The position numbers were made by a program, and so were the translations under genes. A stretch of DNA of 64,000 nt from Theobroma cacao (lineage: Eukaryota > Streptophyta > Magnoliopsida > Malvales > Malvaceae), in assembly GCF_000208745.1 (NCBI RefSeq), contig NC_030852.1:5413458-5477457 (forward strand), in the 5' to 3' direction. The notes under the pieces were generated by a model. The model was not told the DNA's origin. It made no database searches and was given only the letters and a program-made list of their open reading frames with translations. Positions 1 to 11,340 of this stretch are shown here, piece after piece (the stretch's first letter is position 1; each line of letters starts with the position of its first letter).

Positions 1-531
1 ACTTTCTTTTTCTACCACTCAATCCTCTTCACTTATCCATGTCTTCCATGAAATTTCTAGACTTTTCCAAAGTTTTGGTGGAGCAAATTTTTAAAAATTA
101 CACTTTTACCCCCGTAAAGTGAAAAATTACGTTTTTACCTCAAAAACTGAAAAATTACCCATAGACATATTTTTCATCCCTTATACTCATATCATTCTCC
201 AATTTGTCAAATGTGATCTAAATTCTCTCAAAATCTCAAAATTTATCAGTGGGTGAAAAAATTACAATTTTACCCCTAGATAGTGAAAATTCTGATTTGA
301 CTCCGAATTGATACTCGAACTCCGAATTACCATTTTGAGTCATCCCTGAGCTGTGAAACTCTTAATTTCACCTTAAAATTCCTATTTGAACTAGTTCAAG
401 GCTTAATCGACTCAATAGTACCATTAGGGGCAATATCATCTTTTAACGATTTTTCGAATTTCTTAAATATACAAACATTCCATCGAGCATGTGAATGACA
501 TTATAATTATTTTACAAAGCAGGATTTGACA
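1..531 (+). mobile_element. 3' end of a long LTR, truncated by the window edge
   Basis: This stretch matches the last ~650 bases of the solo LTRs that end at 31959 and 42434, sharing blocks such as tttttcatcccttatactca and the terminal (a/g)ggatttgaca. It ends in CA at 531. The bases after it do not resemble a tRNA primer-binding site, so it is probably a solo or 3' LTR rather than a 5' LTR. No coding capacity is seen. Confidence 0.75.
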
Positions 532-1161
532 ACAATATATGTGGATTATGTGTGAAAATATAAGATGGATTTGGGCGAAAATTATTTAAAAAGGTTAAAG
601 TAGGCACGTGACATCATAAATAAGTTGCCAGTGATATAATCTAAGGAATTTTGTAAGCAATGGATGTAAGTAATTTTGGTAAAAATGTATTAAGATGTGA
701 GTTAATTGAAGATGGTTTCATGATAGGATGAAAATATAAATTTGAGTAAGGATTAATTGATTGAAGTGCTGCTCGTATACGTGTGTAATTAAATATATTG
801 AGTTTGTATTATTGTTAGGAAGTGCAAAGATAAAATTAGAGAACTGTGGTGGCATGTCGGAGTAAATAACGAGCGACCGGTCAGTGAAAATAGTTAGAGA
901 CACCTCCAAACAAATAGCGACTTAAAATCTCATTGTTGCCGGGTGTGTGAACTTGCATTAAAATGTCTTGGGATGTACACGTTTATGTTTGATTGAATCC
1001 TCTAAAACGTTTTATTGGTTTTTCTTCAAAAACTTACATAGGAACAAGCCCTTATGAAATGTTTTTATGTTATGAAATGGATAGTGTGATGAATTCATAT
1101 GTTTTTGTATAATGATATATATATACTATGTCATAAATGGTACCATGGTGTGACAAATGCA
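532..1161. other. Non-coding stretch between LTR end and minisatellite
   Basis: AT-rich sequence without a supportable reading frame. It is probably part of an old LTR, because LTR-like 3' sequence (cactcactgagtttatactc near 1830) follows the minisatellite. No gene is seen. Confidence 0.4.
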
Positions 1162-1466
1162 ACCATGCATGTGCGAAATGGGTAGTGCATATGCCAGTAA
1201 TGATGCAGTCGTGATAATTATAACCGTGCATGTGCAGAGTGGGCAGTGCACATGCCGGTAATGATGCTGTCATGATAATTACAACCGTGCATGTGCGGAG
1301 TGGGCAGTGCACATGTCGATAATGATGATGTCGTGATAATTATAATCGTGCATGTGCGGAGTGGGCAGTGCACATGTCGGTAATGATGCTTTCATGATAA
1401 TTACAATCGTGCATATGCTGAGTGGGTAGTGCACATGCCGGTGATGATGTACATGAACTGGATGAG
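1162..1466. repeat. 61-bp minisatellite, five units
   Basis: Units begin at 1162, 1223, 1284, 1345 and 1406, exactly 61 bases apart; the last is incomplete. Each carries a core like tgcatgtgcagagtgggcag followed by tgcacatgccggtaatgatg, so the two half-cores form a small inverted repeat (gcatgtgc / gcacatgc). Units differ by a few substitutions. There are no variable spacers, so it is a tandem repeat, not a CRISPR array. Confidence 0.9.
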
Positions 1467-3426
1467 GTGTGGTGGTATATTAATTGATATATGCTTAAGC
1501 ATATGTATATGCAATAGAAAGATTATGATTATAATATGTGATTATATGGCATGATAAATCTTCAAAATTTCCCATTTACATGTGAATTGATTTTATTGCA
1601 ACAAGAACATTTTGTTTATACTGCCTTGCTTGGATGATGGCTGAAAATTTCCTCTTTTTCTGATTTCCTGCTAAATATGGTTCCTTCATTATGAAATGAT
1701 TTAATAACCCGAGGTTGATGGAAGGATTTTAATAAGAACTTGAACTGGGTTGTACTGTTTTCGAACTTAAGTGCATCATGATTTCTAAATCATTCCTTGT
1801 AATTGCTTGTTCCCTTTCTATGTTCACTCACTGAGTTTATACTCACGTTTTCAACTTTATGTTTTCAAATTCAGGGGTGGTTGAGATGTAGATTGAGGTG
1901 TCCGTATACTCCCATCTTTTGGGCAAGTACTTTGACATTCAGTAGTCATATCTCCCTTCCAAAGTCACTCCGCTGACGGTCAAGTTCTAATTACGTGTAT
2001 ATGACTATTTGTTGTGAAATGCTGAGATTCACTTGTCAAATTATATGTATATATATAATGGTTGATGATGCCATTATGAATACATGACTGGGTTTTATGA
2101 GTTGTTTTCAAAGGAATTGTAATTGAGCATTATGAATTTCAGATTCTAAAGGAATATAGATTAACATATAAGATGATGTAAGTAGGCTTGCTTGGGCTTG
2201 GTGGGCTGAGGCCATTGGTCCCTTACACTGGTCATGGCCCGAAAATTGGGCTGTGATAAGGTCATACCATCACATTGTATGATTTATGATAATTAAATGG
2301 GGATGATTATAATGTTATCTATAAAGTTGGCATGCTGTGTTGTCTAAGTATTATTATGATGTATACTACACTATGGTGTGAATGTAGGCTTGTTTGAGCA
2401 AAACTTAACCTTAAAAGTAGTCCTAAGAGGTAAAAGGACTTTTAGAATGGCAAAATGCAGAATTCTGCCCAAAAAACAAAATTTTAGAGGCTATATTTCA
2501 ATACTTGAAGAACATTTATCGATAAATTACGGACAAATGCTATAGTCAACATTCTGTGTCCCATCCATCGATAGATAGCCTTTATTTATCGATAAATGAG
2601 CTACAGAGTTGAATGCTTATGCTTGTTTAAAGGTTTTTCAAAGGTAAAGAGGTTTCTAAAGGTTGTGTAAACTTGTTTTCCATGCAAATGCTATTTAAAT
2701 TGTGTTTAAATACCATGTTTCACGAACTTTATGATTAAATGGTTTATGCATGGCATGAGATTAGAAGTGCATGTTTACCGAAATACTCTTATCCCCTAGC
2801 TTGTTCCCTTCCCGTATCCACTCACGGAGTCTTTGTAACTCACACATTATTTTCCCTATTTATTTTTGTTTCAGATAAGTAATAGCACTATCTTGTTCGC
2901 AACTAGTGTCGCAACGACGTGATTGTTCATTCTTCATTGGTAGATGTTTAGCAGCCACTTGATGCTTAGCGAATCGGGTCATGTTTTACTTGAGTCAGTT
3001 TTTTATTTTGTTTATAAATAATAGTTTGCATTGGAATGTTAAGCCATTGTGTGGCAAGTTTCTTTTATGATAATATGTGAATATTGTGAATGTTGAGCCA
3101 TGGAATGGCAAAGTATTTTCATGGGATTATGTGAATATTATGAATGATGGCATGTGACCCTATATGAGCACTTGGGTTGCTTTTATAGATTTTATGCCAA
3201 TTGTACTAGGTACATATTTTATGAATGAGAAGTGTGCACACTTTTTATGTTGAGAAGTCTATAATCGTGTACTTACGCCTATGCATGGATGCTTATGTTT
3301 ACATTTATCTATGCTTGTATGTGATTAATGATTGATTAAGGTTAAGAGGCTTGTTTGGGCTTAATAGGTTGTACCCATCTAGGTCTTTAAGTCAATCACT
3401 AACCCTCTAGGAAATAGGATGTGACA
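1467..3426 (+). mobile_element. LTR-derived sequence ending in a gypsy 5' LTR
   Basis: Two LTR-like 3' regions are visible. One has the cactcactgagtttatactc motif near 1830 and a degraded end near 2256. The second has ccactcacggagtctttgta near 2819 and ends in gatgtgaca at 3426. The second is followed by a primer-binding site and gag remnants, so it is the 5' LTR of the element starting the next entries. Its left boundary could not be fixed. Two copies of the 12-base palindrome tttatcgataaa lie at 2515 and 2585. Confidence 0.6.
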
Positions 3427-3430
3427 AAGA

Positions 3431-3442
3431 TGGTGTAAAAGC
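3431..3442 (+). other. Degenerate tRNA-iMet primer-binding site
   Basis: Reads tggtgtaaaagc, close to tggtatcagagc, the usual plant LTR-retrotransposon primer-binding site complementary to initiator tRNA-Met. It lies four bases after the LTR end, and the following cactaggttcatatagtcct is typical of this leader. Confidence 0.6.
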
Positions 3443-3669
3443 ACTAGGTTCATATAGTCCTAGGATTTCTTTGGTTGTAAACGGAATGTTTGGAGTTGTA
3501 TGTAGGAATCTTGCTTTTGTTTGGTGTACCTGAGCACAAATCGAAAATGAGAGACCTGTATATAATTCCTTGTTTGTTTATGCTTAAGAGATTTGTCTAG
3601 TATTGTTGTAAGTCTATAGTATTGAGTCTTATAGTATACGTTGCTTTTGTCTAAGTGAGATATATTGTC

Positions 3670-5490
3670 TAAGACATGTGCTAGTGCTAGAAATACAGCA
3701 GGGCACAAGGCTCCCATGGAAACCATGGACAGATCACATATGCCTATTGTTAGAGGTCGTGGGAGATGTGGCAAGGTCGTCAGTTCGAGGAGGACTGATA
3801 CCCCCACCAATACACAAACAGAGAGATAGGGTCCTGAAGTACTATTTAAGGGATAGGCTCTCGAGATTGTAGCGTCCCTAATGAGTGCAGTGACCTTAAA
3901 GGATATGGCTACTGACTTACAAGGAGTTAGTTAGACTATAGAGCTACTAGCTCAGGAGATATTAGATCAGAAGAGATGGGACAAGGGCCACCTTAATGTT
4001 CAGGCCTCTCTCGAAGCATAGAGTCAAAATGATCACCAACAGTTTGGGATTGCCATGGTTTTATCCGAGGTTCCGCCATTAGAGTTTATAAGGTTGATAC
4101 CTTCATGGCTTTCGGGATCTGAGGCATCAAAGGATGCTCAAGAGTTCTTAGATGAGATTTCGATGATATGTAATGCTTTGCGTTGCACTAACACTCGATC
4201 AGTTCAATTTGTCATCTTTAAACTCAACAAGGTAGCCCGAAAATGATATTAGATGTTGCACAATGATTAAGCAACTGATGTTGCTTTGATGAATTGGGAG
4301 GAGTTCAGCATGGCATTTTTAGAATGCTTCCTACCAGATAGCGGGTGAAAGGCTAGAGCATGAGAGTTTGAGACCTTTGTATCGACGCCAAGCATGTTAC
4401 TGACAAAATATCGTGTGAAGTTCATTGAGTTGGTCGATATTCTCTTTACTTGACCATTAGGGGGAAGATGAAGACCTAGAGGTTCGTGAATGAACTGTTA
4501 CGCCCATTATATAAGGTTATAGCATCGCATGAGTTTACTAGCTACTCCAAAGCGGTGAATTGTGCACAAAGGTTAGAGCTTAAGGATGTGGAGGGTCGAA
4601 TAGATGGACCTAGGCCCAAAAGGGCCATGACAAAAAGTAGTCAGGGTCGTAAAGATTCATTAAGCCGACAGGCCCATTAAGGAGATTCACAGGGATCCCA
4701 TCAAGGGAAATCTAGTCAAAAGCATGGAGTGGCTCCACCTTAGGGACAATGGGGTTCTAGATAGAGTTATCCTTTTCTTTCTCTATGTTCCACTTACGAT
4801 AAGAATTAGAAGGGCGATGCATGTGAGACTCCACCTCTTGTTATATTTGTGGATAGCTTGGGCACAATCCTAAATAGTGTCATTCGAGTCATTCATCTCA
4901 AGGAGATACTCAATGACACACTAACCAACTTTACCACCCCCACCTATTACTGCACAACCTATCAAGGAAATTAGAGGAGGTAAAAAGAGAGGTACTGGTA
5001 TAACTACTCAGGGGTAGAGTTTTAGGATTTAGACCTGAAGCATAAGGTATCACTGGTTGTGGATAAGCCAGGGTTTATGCATTAACCCTGTAGGATGCAG
5101 AAGCATCAAATGTTGTTGTTACAAGTATTCTACCCATATATTCTATTGATGCATGTGTGTTGTATGACCTTGGTGCTATGCATTCTTTTGTTTCTTCATA
5201 CTTAATATCTAGACTGGGTATAGAGTGCTCTAAGAGGGAGCAAGATTTAGTGGTGAGCACAACCTTGAAAGAGGTGGTTAAGGAATGTTATGAGTTTAGA
5301 GCATGTAGTCTGAATTAGGAGTAAGGACACTATGGCAAATCTGGTCTTGTTGGACATGTTGGAGTTCGATGTGATATTGGTTATGCACTAGTTGTCACCT
5401 AACTACGCGAGTGTTGATTGCCACTACAAGGTGGTAAGCTTTAACTACCCAAAAAGGGAACCCTTTAACATTCAAGGGGACCGCAGCATG
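3670..5490 (+). pseudogene. Ty3/gypsy gag-protease remnant
   Basis: Broken polyprotein of a Ty3/gypsy retrotransposon, readable in pieces in several frames. A gag segment at 4055-4246 has PPLEFIRLIPSWLSGSEASK and later DAQEFLDEISMICNALRCT. A second gag piece at 4486-4680 has NELLRPLYKVIASHEFTSYS. A CCHC zinc-knuckle-like CYICG..GHNP lies near 4835. A protease-like piece near 5090-5200 has SILPIYSIDACVLYDLGAMH; the family normally has D-S/P-GA, here DLGA. Many stops and frameshifts separate the pieces. No reverse transcriptase, RNase H or integrase follows, because sequence is replaced at 5498 by another LTR. It is dead. Confidence 0.85.
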
Positions 5491-5497
5491 ATGTCGG

Positions 5498-6464
5498 TGT
5501 CATGACCCAAACCTGGGGGCCATGATTAGCAAACAAGCCTAGCAAGAAAGCTGACTAGACCCAAGCAAGCCTCAAAGTTCAAAATCATATTACACATATG
5601 CCAAGGGATTTGTAATCAAATATTTATAACAAACTTAAACATAATACATTATCCCTGGCGTACAATACATATAAATATTCAAAAGGCCATACATTAGCCA
5701 TTCAAATCGGGTTCATACATAACAACCCTTACATATAAGTTCAAATGGCACATTGTGACTACATACATCGAAGCCAACCATATGCAGAAGCTCGTCATGG
5801 ACTTAGTAGAGTGACCAAAACGGAAGACCTTTTAGATGCCAAAATCGGTCTGTCTACAGATAACCTTTACCACACTCTTTCGTGGTCTATTTATCTGCAC
5901 ATGATACATAAATGGGTGAGTACTATAATAAGTGGTTCTAGATAACAAAGTCATAGATATATTAAACTCATATATAAAATATTTGCATCATCGTCACCAT
6001 AATATTTAAATATTTACTTACCCGCGTTAGCTCGATTTAATAAAATCACGCTGACGCAATTATCGTCGTTTTCCTTCAAAATTCTTCTTTACTTCATCTC
6101 TCCCACTTAAATTAGTCATATTCCATTTTTCATGACTAATTCCGACAATATATAAAATATTAATATTTTAATATTATTTTATTAAATAAAATATTATTTT
6201 ATTTCAAAATTTTTCACTTGCCTTCTTTGATCCCGAAACGCATCATTACATCTCGGTTTACTTCCGAATCATCTTTTAGCTTACTAATTCTTCTCCAACG
6301 AAAATATTATTATTTAATTATTGTATTTTACACGCGCGAAGCATTTTATTCTTAAACATTCTTTTCATCCTTTGTCGTTCTTTAGCACGTCAATTCACAT
6401 CAAACGATCATTCGTTTGATCAATAAGGTCTTATTTGTGTCCAACAAGGGTGCGGGGTATTACA
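5498..6464. mobile_element. LTR-like element (TGTCATGACCC...TATTACA)
   Basis: Starts tgtcatgaccc and ends ggggtattaca. This is the same terminal style as the solo LTR at 39332-42434 (tgtcacgaccc...gggttttaca). It truncates the gypsy protease remnant to its left. The flanking five bases do not match, so the right end may have been altered by the tandem duplication described next. No coding content. Confidence 0.55.
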
Positions 6465-6478
6465 GAATTAGTGATGTT

Positions 6479-6610
6479 TCAACACTTATTTTGCTTTGAA
6501 TTTTGCTCCTCCATTGGTTCAATTGATGAGGGAATATTATCTTCAATAAATTCCAATATACAGCATAATTGATCTTTATTCGTTGCATTTGTGATTTCAT
6601 TATCAATAAC
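6479..6610 (-). other. Exon-like open segment, unrecognised
   Basis: On the minus strand a 44-codon open segment begins right after a polypyrimidine-ttttag acceptor-like site. It reads VIDNEITNATNKDQLCCILE, then an acidic tail with SSIEPMEEQNSKQNKC, and ends in TGA. It looks like a terminal exon of an unknown gene. The duplicated copy at 8178-8309 is broken by a stop. No upstream exon was recognised and the product is unknown; it may be chance. Confidence 0.25.
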
Positions 6611-7158
6611 CTAAAAATAAAAAAAAACAAACTTAATTATTTTTTAAATTAATAAAAAGATCATCCCTACTTTAATAAAATTTAATTCCTAGTGGTTAAA
6701 AATTAATTAATTAAACACAATCAATGATAACAATATATCAATTTTGAATTAAAATTAAATAATTATATATTTATTAACTTCAATTAACATTTGCATTTAA
6801 TCCTTGATTTATTTTATTTACCACATAACCCTCCAACTTTCACATTTTAAAATTCACTCTTTCCGATGCGTTTAAAAATTCTAATTTTTATCTATCTCTT
6901 TCCTTTACACGCGTACAATCAAAATATCGAAATTGTACTTCAACGCGGTGTCACCATAATATTTAATATTTACTTACCCGCGTTATCTCGATTTAATAAA
7001 ATCACGCTAACGCAATTATCGTCGTTTTCCTTCCAAATTCTTCTTTACGTCTTCTCCCCCACTTAAATTAGACATATTTCATTTTTCATGACTAATTCCG
7101 ACATCATATAAAATATTAATATTTTAATATTATTTTATTGAATAAAATATTATTTTAT

Positions 7159-7845
7159 NNNNNNNNNNNNNNNNNNNNNNNNNNNNNNNNNNNNNNNNNN
7201 NNNNNNNNNNNNNNNNNNNNNNNNNNNNNNNNNNNNNNNNNNNNNNNNNNNNNNNNNNNNNNNNNNNNNNNNNNNNNNNNNNNNNNNNNNNNNNNNNNNN
7301 NNNNNNNNNNNNNNNNNNNNNNNNNNNNNNNNNNNNNNNNNNNNNNNNNNNNNNNNNNNNNNNNNNNNNNNNNNNNNNNNNNNNNNNNNNNNNNNNNNNN
7401 NNNNNNNNNNNNNNNNNNNNNNNNNNNNNNNNNNNNNNNNNNNNNNNNNNNNNNNNNNNNNNNNNNNNNNNNNNNNNNNNNNNNNNNNNNNNNNNNNNNN
7501 NNNNNNNNNNNNNNNNNNNNNNNNNNNNNNNNNNNNNNNNNNNNNNNNNNNNNNNNNNNNNNNNNNNNNNNNNNNNNNNNNNNNNNNNNNNNNNNNNNNN
7601 NNNNNNNNNNNNNNNNNNNNNNNNNNNNNNNNNNNNNNNNNNNNNNNNNNNNNNNNNNNNNNNNNNNNNNNNNNNNNNNNNNNNNNNNNNNNNNNNNNNN
7701 NNNNNNNNNNNNNNNNNNNNNNNNNNNNNNNNNNNNNNNNNNNNNNNNNNNNNNNNNNNNNNNNNNNNNNNNNNNNNNNNNNNNNNNNNNNNNNNNNNNN
7801 NNNNNNNNNNNNNNNNNNNNNNNNNNNNNNNNNNNNNNNNNNNNN
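7159..7845. other. Assembly gap (687 N)
   Basis: Run of N. The ~56 bases left of the gap and the ~56 bases right of it are nearly the same sequence, so true missing sequence may be zero. The apparent reading frame across it is an artefact. Confidence 0.99.
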
Positions 7846-8177
7846 AATATATAAAATATTAATATTTTAATATTATTTTATTAAATAAAATATTATTTTA
7901 TTTCAAAATTTTTCACTTGCCTTCTTTGGTCCCGAAACGCATCATTACATCTCGGTTTACTTCCGAATCATCCTTTAGCTTACTAATTCTTCTCCAATAA
8001 AAATATTATTATTTAATTGTTATTTTTTACACACGCGAAGCATTTTATTCTTAAACATTCCTTTCATCCTTTGTCGTTCTTTAGCACGCCAATTCACATC
8101 AAACGATCATTCGTTTGATCAATAAGGTCTTATTTGTGTCCAACAAGGAAGCGAGGTATTACAGAATTAGTGATGTT

Positions 8178-8309
8178 TCAACACTTATTTTGCTTTGAAT
8201 TTTGCTCCTCCATTGGTTCAATTGATGAGGGAATATTATCTTCAATAAATTCCAATCTACAGCATAATTGATCTTAATTCGTTGCATTTGTGATTTCATT
8301 ATCAATAAC
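8178..8309 (-). pseudogene. Broken copy of the exon-like segment at 6479-6610
   Basis: Same length and same acceptor context as the first copy, but the codon after GCA ACG AAT is TAA instead of AAA, so the frame stops at codon 12. A GTAAGT donor-like site lies upstream at 8740-8745 on the minus strand, but no convincing exon precedes it. Confidence 0.3.
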
Positions 8310-8460
8310 CTAAAAAAAAAAACAAACTTAGTTATTTTTTAAATTAATAAAAAGATCATCCCTACTTCAATAAAATTTAATTCCTAGTGGTTAAAAACTA
8401 ATTAATTAAACAAAATCAATGATAACAATATATCAAATTTGAATTAAAATTAAATAAATT

Positions 8461-9274
8461 ATAAAAATAAAAAGAATAAAAAAGTCAAAATCAAAGAAAC
8501 ATTTATGATGAAAAGAGGGATGAAGATATTCACTATACAATATTTTCTCACCTTATCATATATTTATCAACAAAGGATTCTTATTAAATTAAATTATATA
8601 TTAATGCTTTTCTCTCGACAAGAAGGAAAAGATGTTGAAATATACATTAATGTTGTAATATATTATAACATCAACAAATGTAAAAAAAAAAAGTAAAACT
8701 TTTTTGAGTTGTTGAATTAAAAAGGAAAAAGTAAAATTTACTTACCTTTGACCATGGAAAGAAGTTCAAGAAGATGCAGAGAATATTATTATTTTATAAT
8801 CTAATGATTGAAAAAGATGTCACACCAAGCGTAGCTTTTCTCCAAGTGTTTTTAACGTTGCTTCAATGCCGTTAGTTTTGAGCACGAACCCATTCAAACG
8901 CCGTTAAAATCTACAAGCATGATAGGATAGATGGCATGAATATATTAATGGGGCACGGAAGGGGACAGGGGATTTCTGTTTGGGGAAAATGCTGATGTTG
9001 GTAAGATTTTTTGTTAACGAAAATAGACATATTTATTCATTATATTTTAAAATCGTTATTTTAAATATTTTATTATCAAATATGTTAATAATATTTATCT
9101 AATTTATAAATAAAAATAATTCAATTACATTGGATGACTTTCATTAAATATATTATGTTTTTCTCAATTCTAATAAGTTTGAATAAGTTATAAGATAATA
9201 TTACAAAAATCGCAATTATTTATATAATTATTATTTAAAAATCAATAAAATAAAAAAGTATAACTTTACATTGA
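8461..9274. other. AT-rich intergenic stretch
   Basis: No gene could be supported. It holds the right edge of the tandem duplication and, from about 9000, AT-rich sequence leading into the 3' flank of the eL19 gene. Confidence 0.5.
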
Positions 9275-9847
9275 TTAAACCAAATAAGCAGTTGCTTTAT
9301 TCAACACATCAGTTTCTTTCCTCCATGCAATCCTCTCCTTGGTAGCCTTACCCATGACTTTGATAGCAACAATCTGATCAAAAACAGCATTGTCTGTCGC
9401 TTTCTCAGTCTTAGCCTTATGAATGCTCTCAAGCAGTGCACGTTTGTTTTTGAAAACGCTTTCCTTGGCCTTCATGTACATGTCATGGTACATATGCTTA
9501 TCAATCTTGTTCATTTCCCTGTACTTTCGAAGGAGTCGCCTTAGTACTCTGGCTTTTCTCATCCACAGAAGCTTGGTCGGTAGCCTTGCTTCTCTTGTTC
9601 CCTTCCTCTTCCCGTATCCGGACTGCCTTCCTTTTCTCTTGGCCTCGTAGGCTCGCCTACATCTCCATCTTGAGTGAGTTACGTTAGGCTTCTTGATGAT
9701 GAGACTGTCCTTGACAAGCTTTCTTACGTCCATCCCTGCAATAATATTCATGCACCATGCAAAGGCATTAAACTCTAGTCCAACTCTTAAATTTTCGGAC
9801 GCCATGAATTGTTAGGTTGGCCTCATCCTTAATTTTGATATATACAT

Positions 9848-9921
<74 letters not shown>

Positions 9922-11140
9922 CATTACAATAAATTATGCATTAATAAGTTTTAGTAATATTTTATTTTATATTTTTTCATTATTTCATTAAATCATAATG
10001 TTAAAAAAATCTTTAAACTATTTTAAAAAATTCAAATAAACTTTTATTCTTTTATGATGTTTAATCAAACTTTTTTACTTTTATTTTGAGTTAAATAATC
10101 CCTTATAATTAATGGTTAATTAATTGTCGTTAGACAAAATACTACTTGCCATTTTGTACTCACATAATGTTGATGTAGCACTAATGTGGAGGGTAAAATG
10201 TCACATGATCATATCATCATATCATATCACTTTGGCACATCATCATCTATTATAGTATATCGATATACCACATCAACGTCATGTAGTATAGAATATTAAA
10301 TAATATTTTTTATTAAGTAAACCATTAATTATAAAGATTTATTTGACTCAAAATAAATATTTGACATAATAAAAAATCAAAATTAATTTAAATTTTATTA
10401 AATAACTTGGAAGACTTTCTTTGAGAGATTATGCCTTTTATTAATATTTGTAAAAATGTAATATCTATTAGTTTGATGGACGTACTGGGTTTCAATTATT
10501 AGATATTTGGGCTAGGCTTGGCTTGGGTAAAGGCTACTAGCAATGTAAAAACCAACCCCAGACCAAGATGCAACACGATAACTCTGCTTGAAGTTTGAAG
10601 ATTAAAGGCCTTTGTTCCAAAAATTAACTAGTCTTTCATTTTAAACATACAGTTTATTGGTTTTTCTCTATTTCATAATATTTTCTCATGAATTTATATT
10701 TTTTTAAAAACTTTTTTATAATACATAATATTTTTAAATTAGACAATGAAAGTCATAAATCTAATTATTTCAATTAAAAAATTTATACTCACCTCTAAAG
10801 TTGGATCTCATTAAGTTCCAACTATTAAAAATATTATTATAAAAAATATAATCAAAATCAATATATTTTGAATCTGCGTCAAATCAGACTTTGATCAATA
10901 TTATGTAACAGGTATGATGCTAAGTAGAAGGTGTATTTATTATCATTATGATTATATATAGCAACTTGTAAAACAACACAAAAAAGAAAACTAGAGATGA
11001 ATATGATATAAAACAAGAGGAGACATACTGGAGTTGGCCATGGAGATTTGAAGGACCTCGTAGGGGTCAATCCATACTTTTCCCTTACCACACTTGAGTA
11101 GGCTGGCAGCCAGTCGCTTCTGCAGCTTCACTGACACCAT
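9275..11140 (-). CDS. RPL19: 60S ribosomal protein eL19, two exons
   Basis: Encodes ribosomal protein eL19, a basic component of the cytosolic 60S subunit. Exon 1 is 11140-11029 ([20 protein letters not shown], then KVWIDP and MANS). Exon 2 is 9735-9275. The intron has gtatgt at the donor and ttgcag at the acceptor. The joint codon gives S-R, restoring the family context MANSR..(I/V)RKLVKD. Total is 573 nt, 190 residues, against about 208 in typical plant copies. The core [20 protein letters not shown] and [25 protein letters not shown] is well conserved. The last ~30 residues ([20 protein letters not shown] and on) diverge from the usual basic, Ala/Pro-rich tail and end early. The intron (1.29 kb) holds a CA/TA microsatellite and one foldback element. 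It could be a minor paralogue or a decaying copy. The start is fixed by the conserved [13 protein letters not shown]-terminus. Confidence 0.88.
9846..9920. repeat. (CA)n-(TA)n microsatellite
   Basis: About 13 CA units followed by about 24 TA units, inside the intron of the eL19 gene. Confidence 0.95.
9994..10434. mobile_element. Foldback (long-TIR) element, copy 1
   Basis: The left arm (cataatg..aaatctttaaactatt..) and the reverse complement of the right arm (ggcataat..cttccaagttattt..) match over roughly 150 bases, including ttattttgagt(t/c)aaata. The centre carries tgatat/cat-rich repeats. No coding capacity. It sits in the eL19 intron and belongs to the same family as copies at 12882, 13533 and 14360. 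Confidence 0.75.
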
Positions 11141-11309
11141 TGCTATTACTACGATTCTCTCTGGCTACGGCTGCAAACTTTGTTTCACTAAAACCTAACT
11201 TAAAAGTAGATCAATGGCAATCGTATAGGTGCAGTGCAGGGTTAGATATATTTTGGACTTCCTCTAGAGGCCTGCTGGCTTCCCCTATCTATCAGCTATT
11301 CAAAGCTTG

Positions 11310-11340
<31 letters not shown>

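Larger units (their letters stand above)
5985..8460. repeat. Tandem duplication, unit ~960 bp, broken by an assembly gap
   Basis: Copy 1 spans about 5985-6944. Copy 2 begins at about 6945 (tatttacttacccgcgtta recurs) and continues after the gap to about 8460. Copy 1 positions 6147-6202 match both the left gap edge (to 7158) and the right gap edge (from 7846). The copies differ by scattered substitutions, and copy 2 then diverges. Confidence 0.8.

Noticed and set aside
1162..1466. Regularly spaced repeats resembling a CRISPR array
   Set aside because: The units are head-to-tail with no spacers, and the window is plant nuclear DNA.
3431..5490. A live retrotransposon
   Set aside because: Gag and protease are broken by many stops and the rest of pol and the 3' LTR are absent.
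7138..7854. 238-codon open frame
   Set aside because: Almost entirely N.
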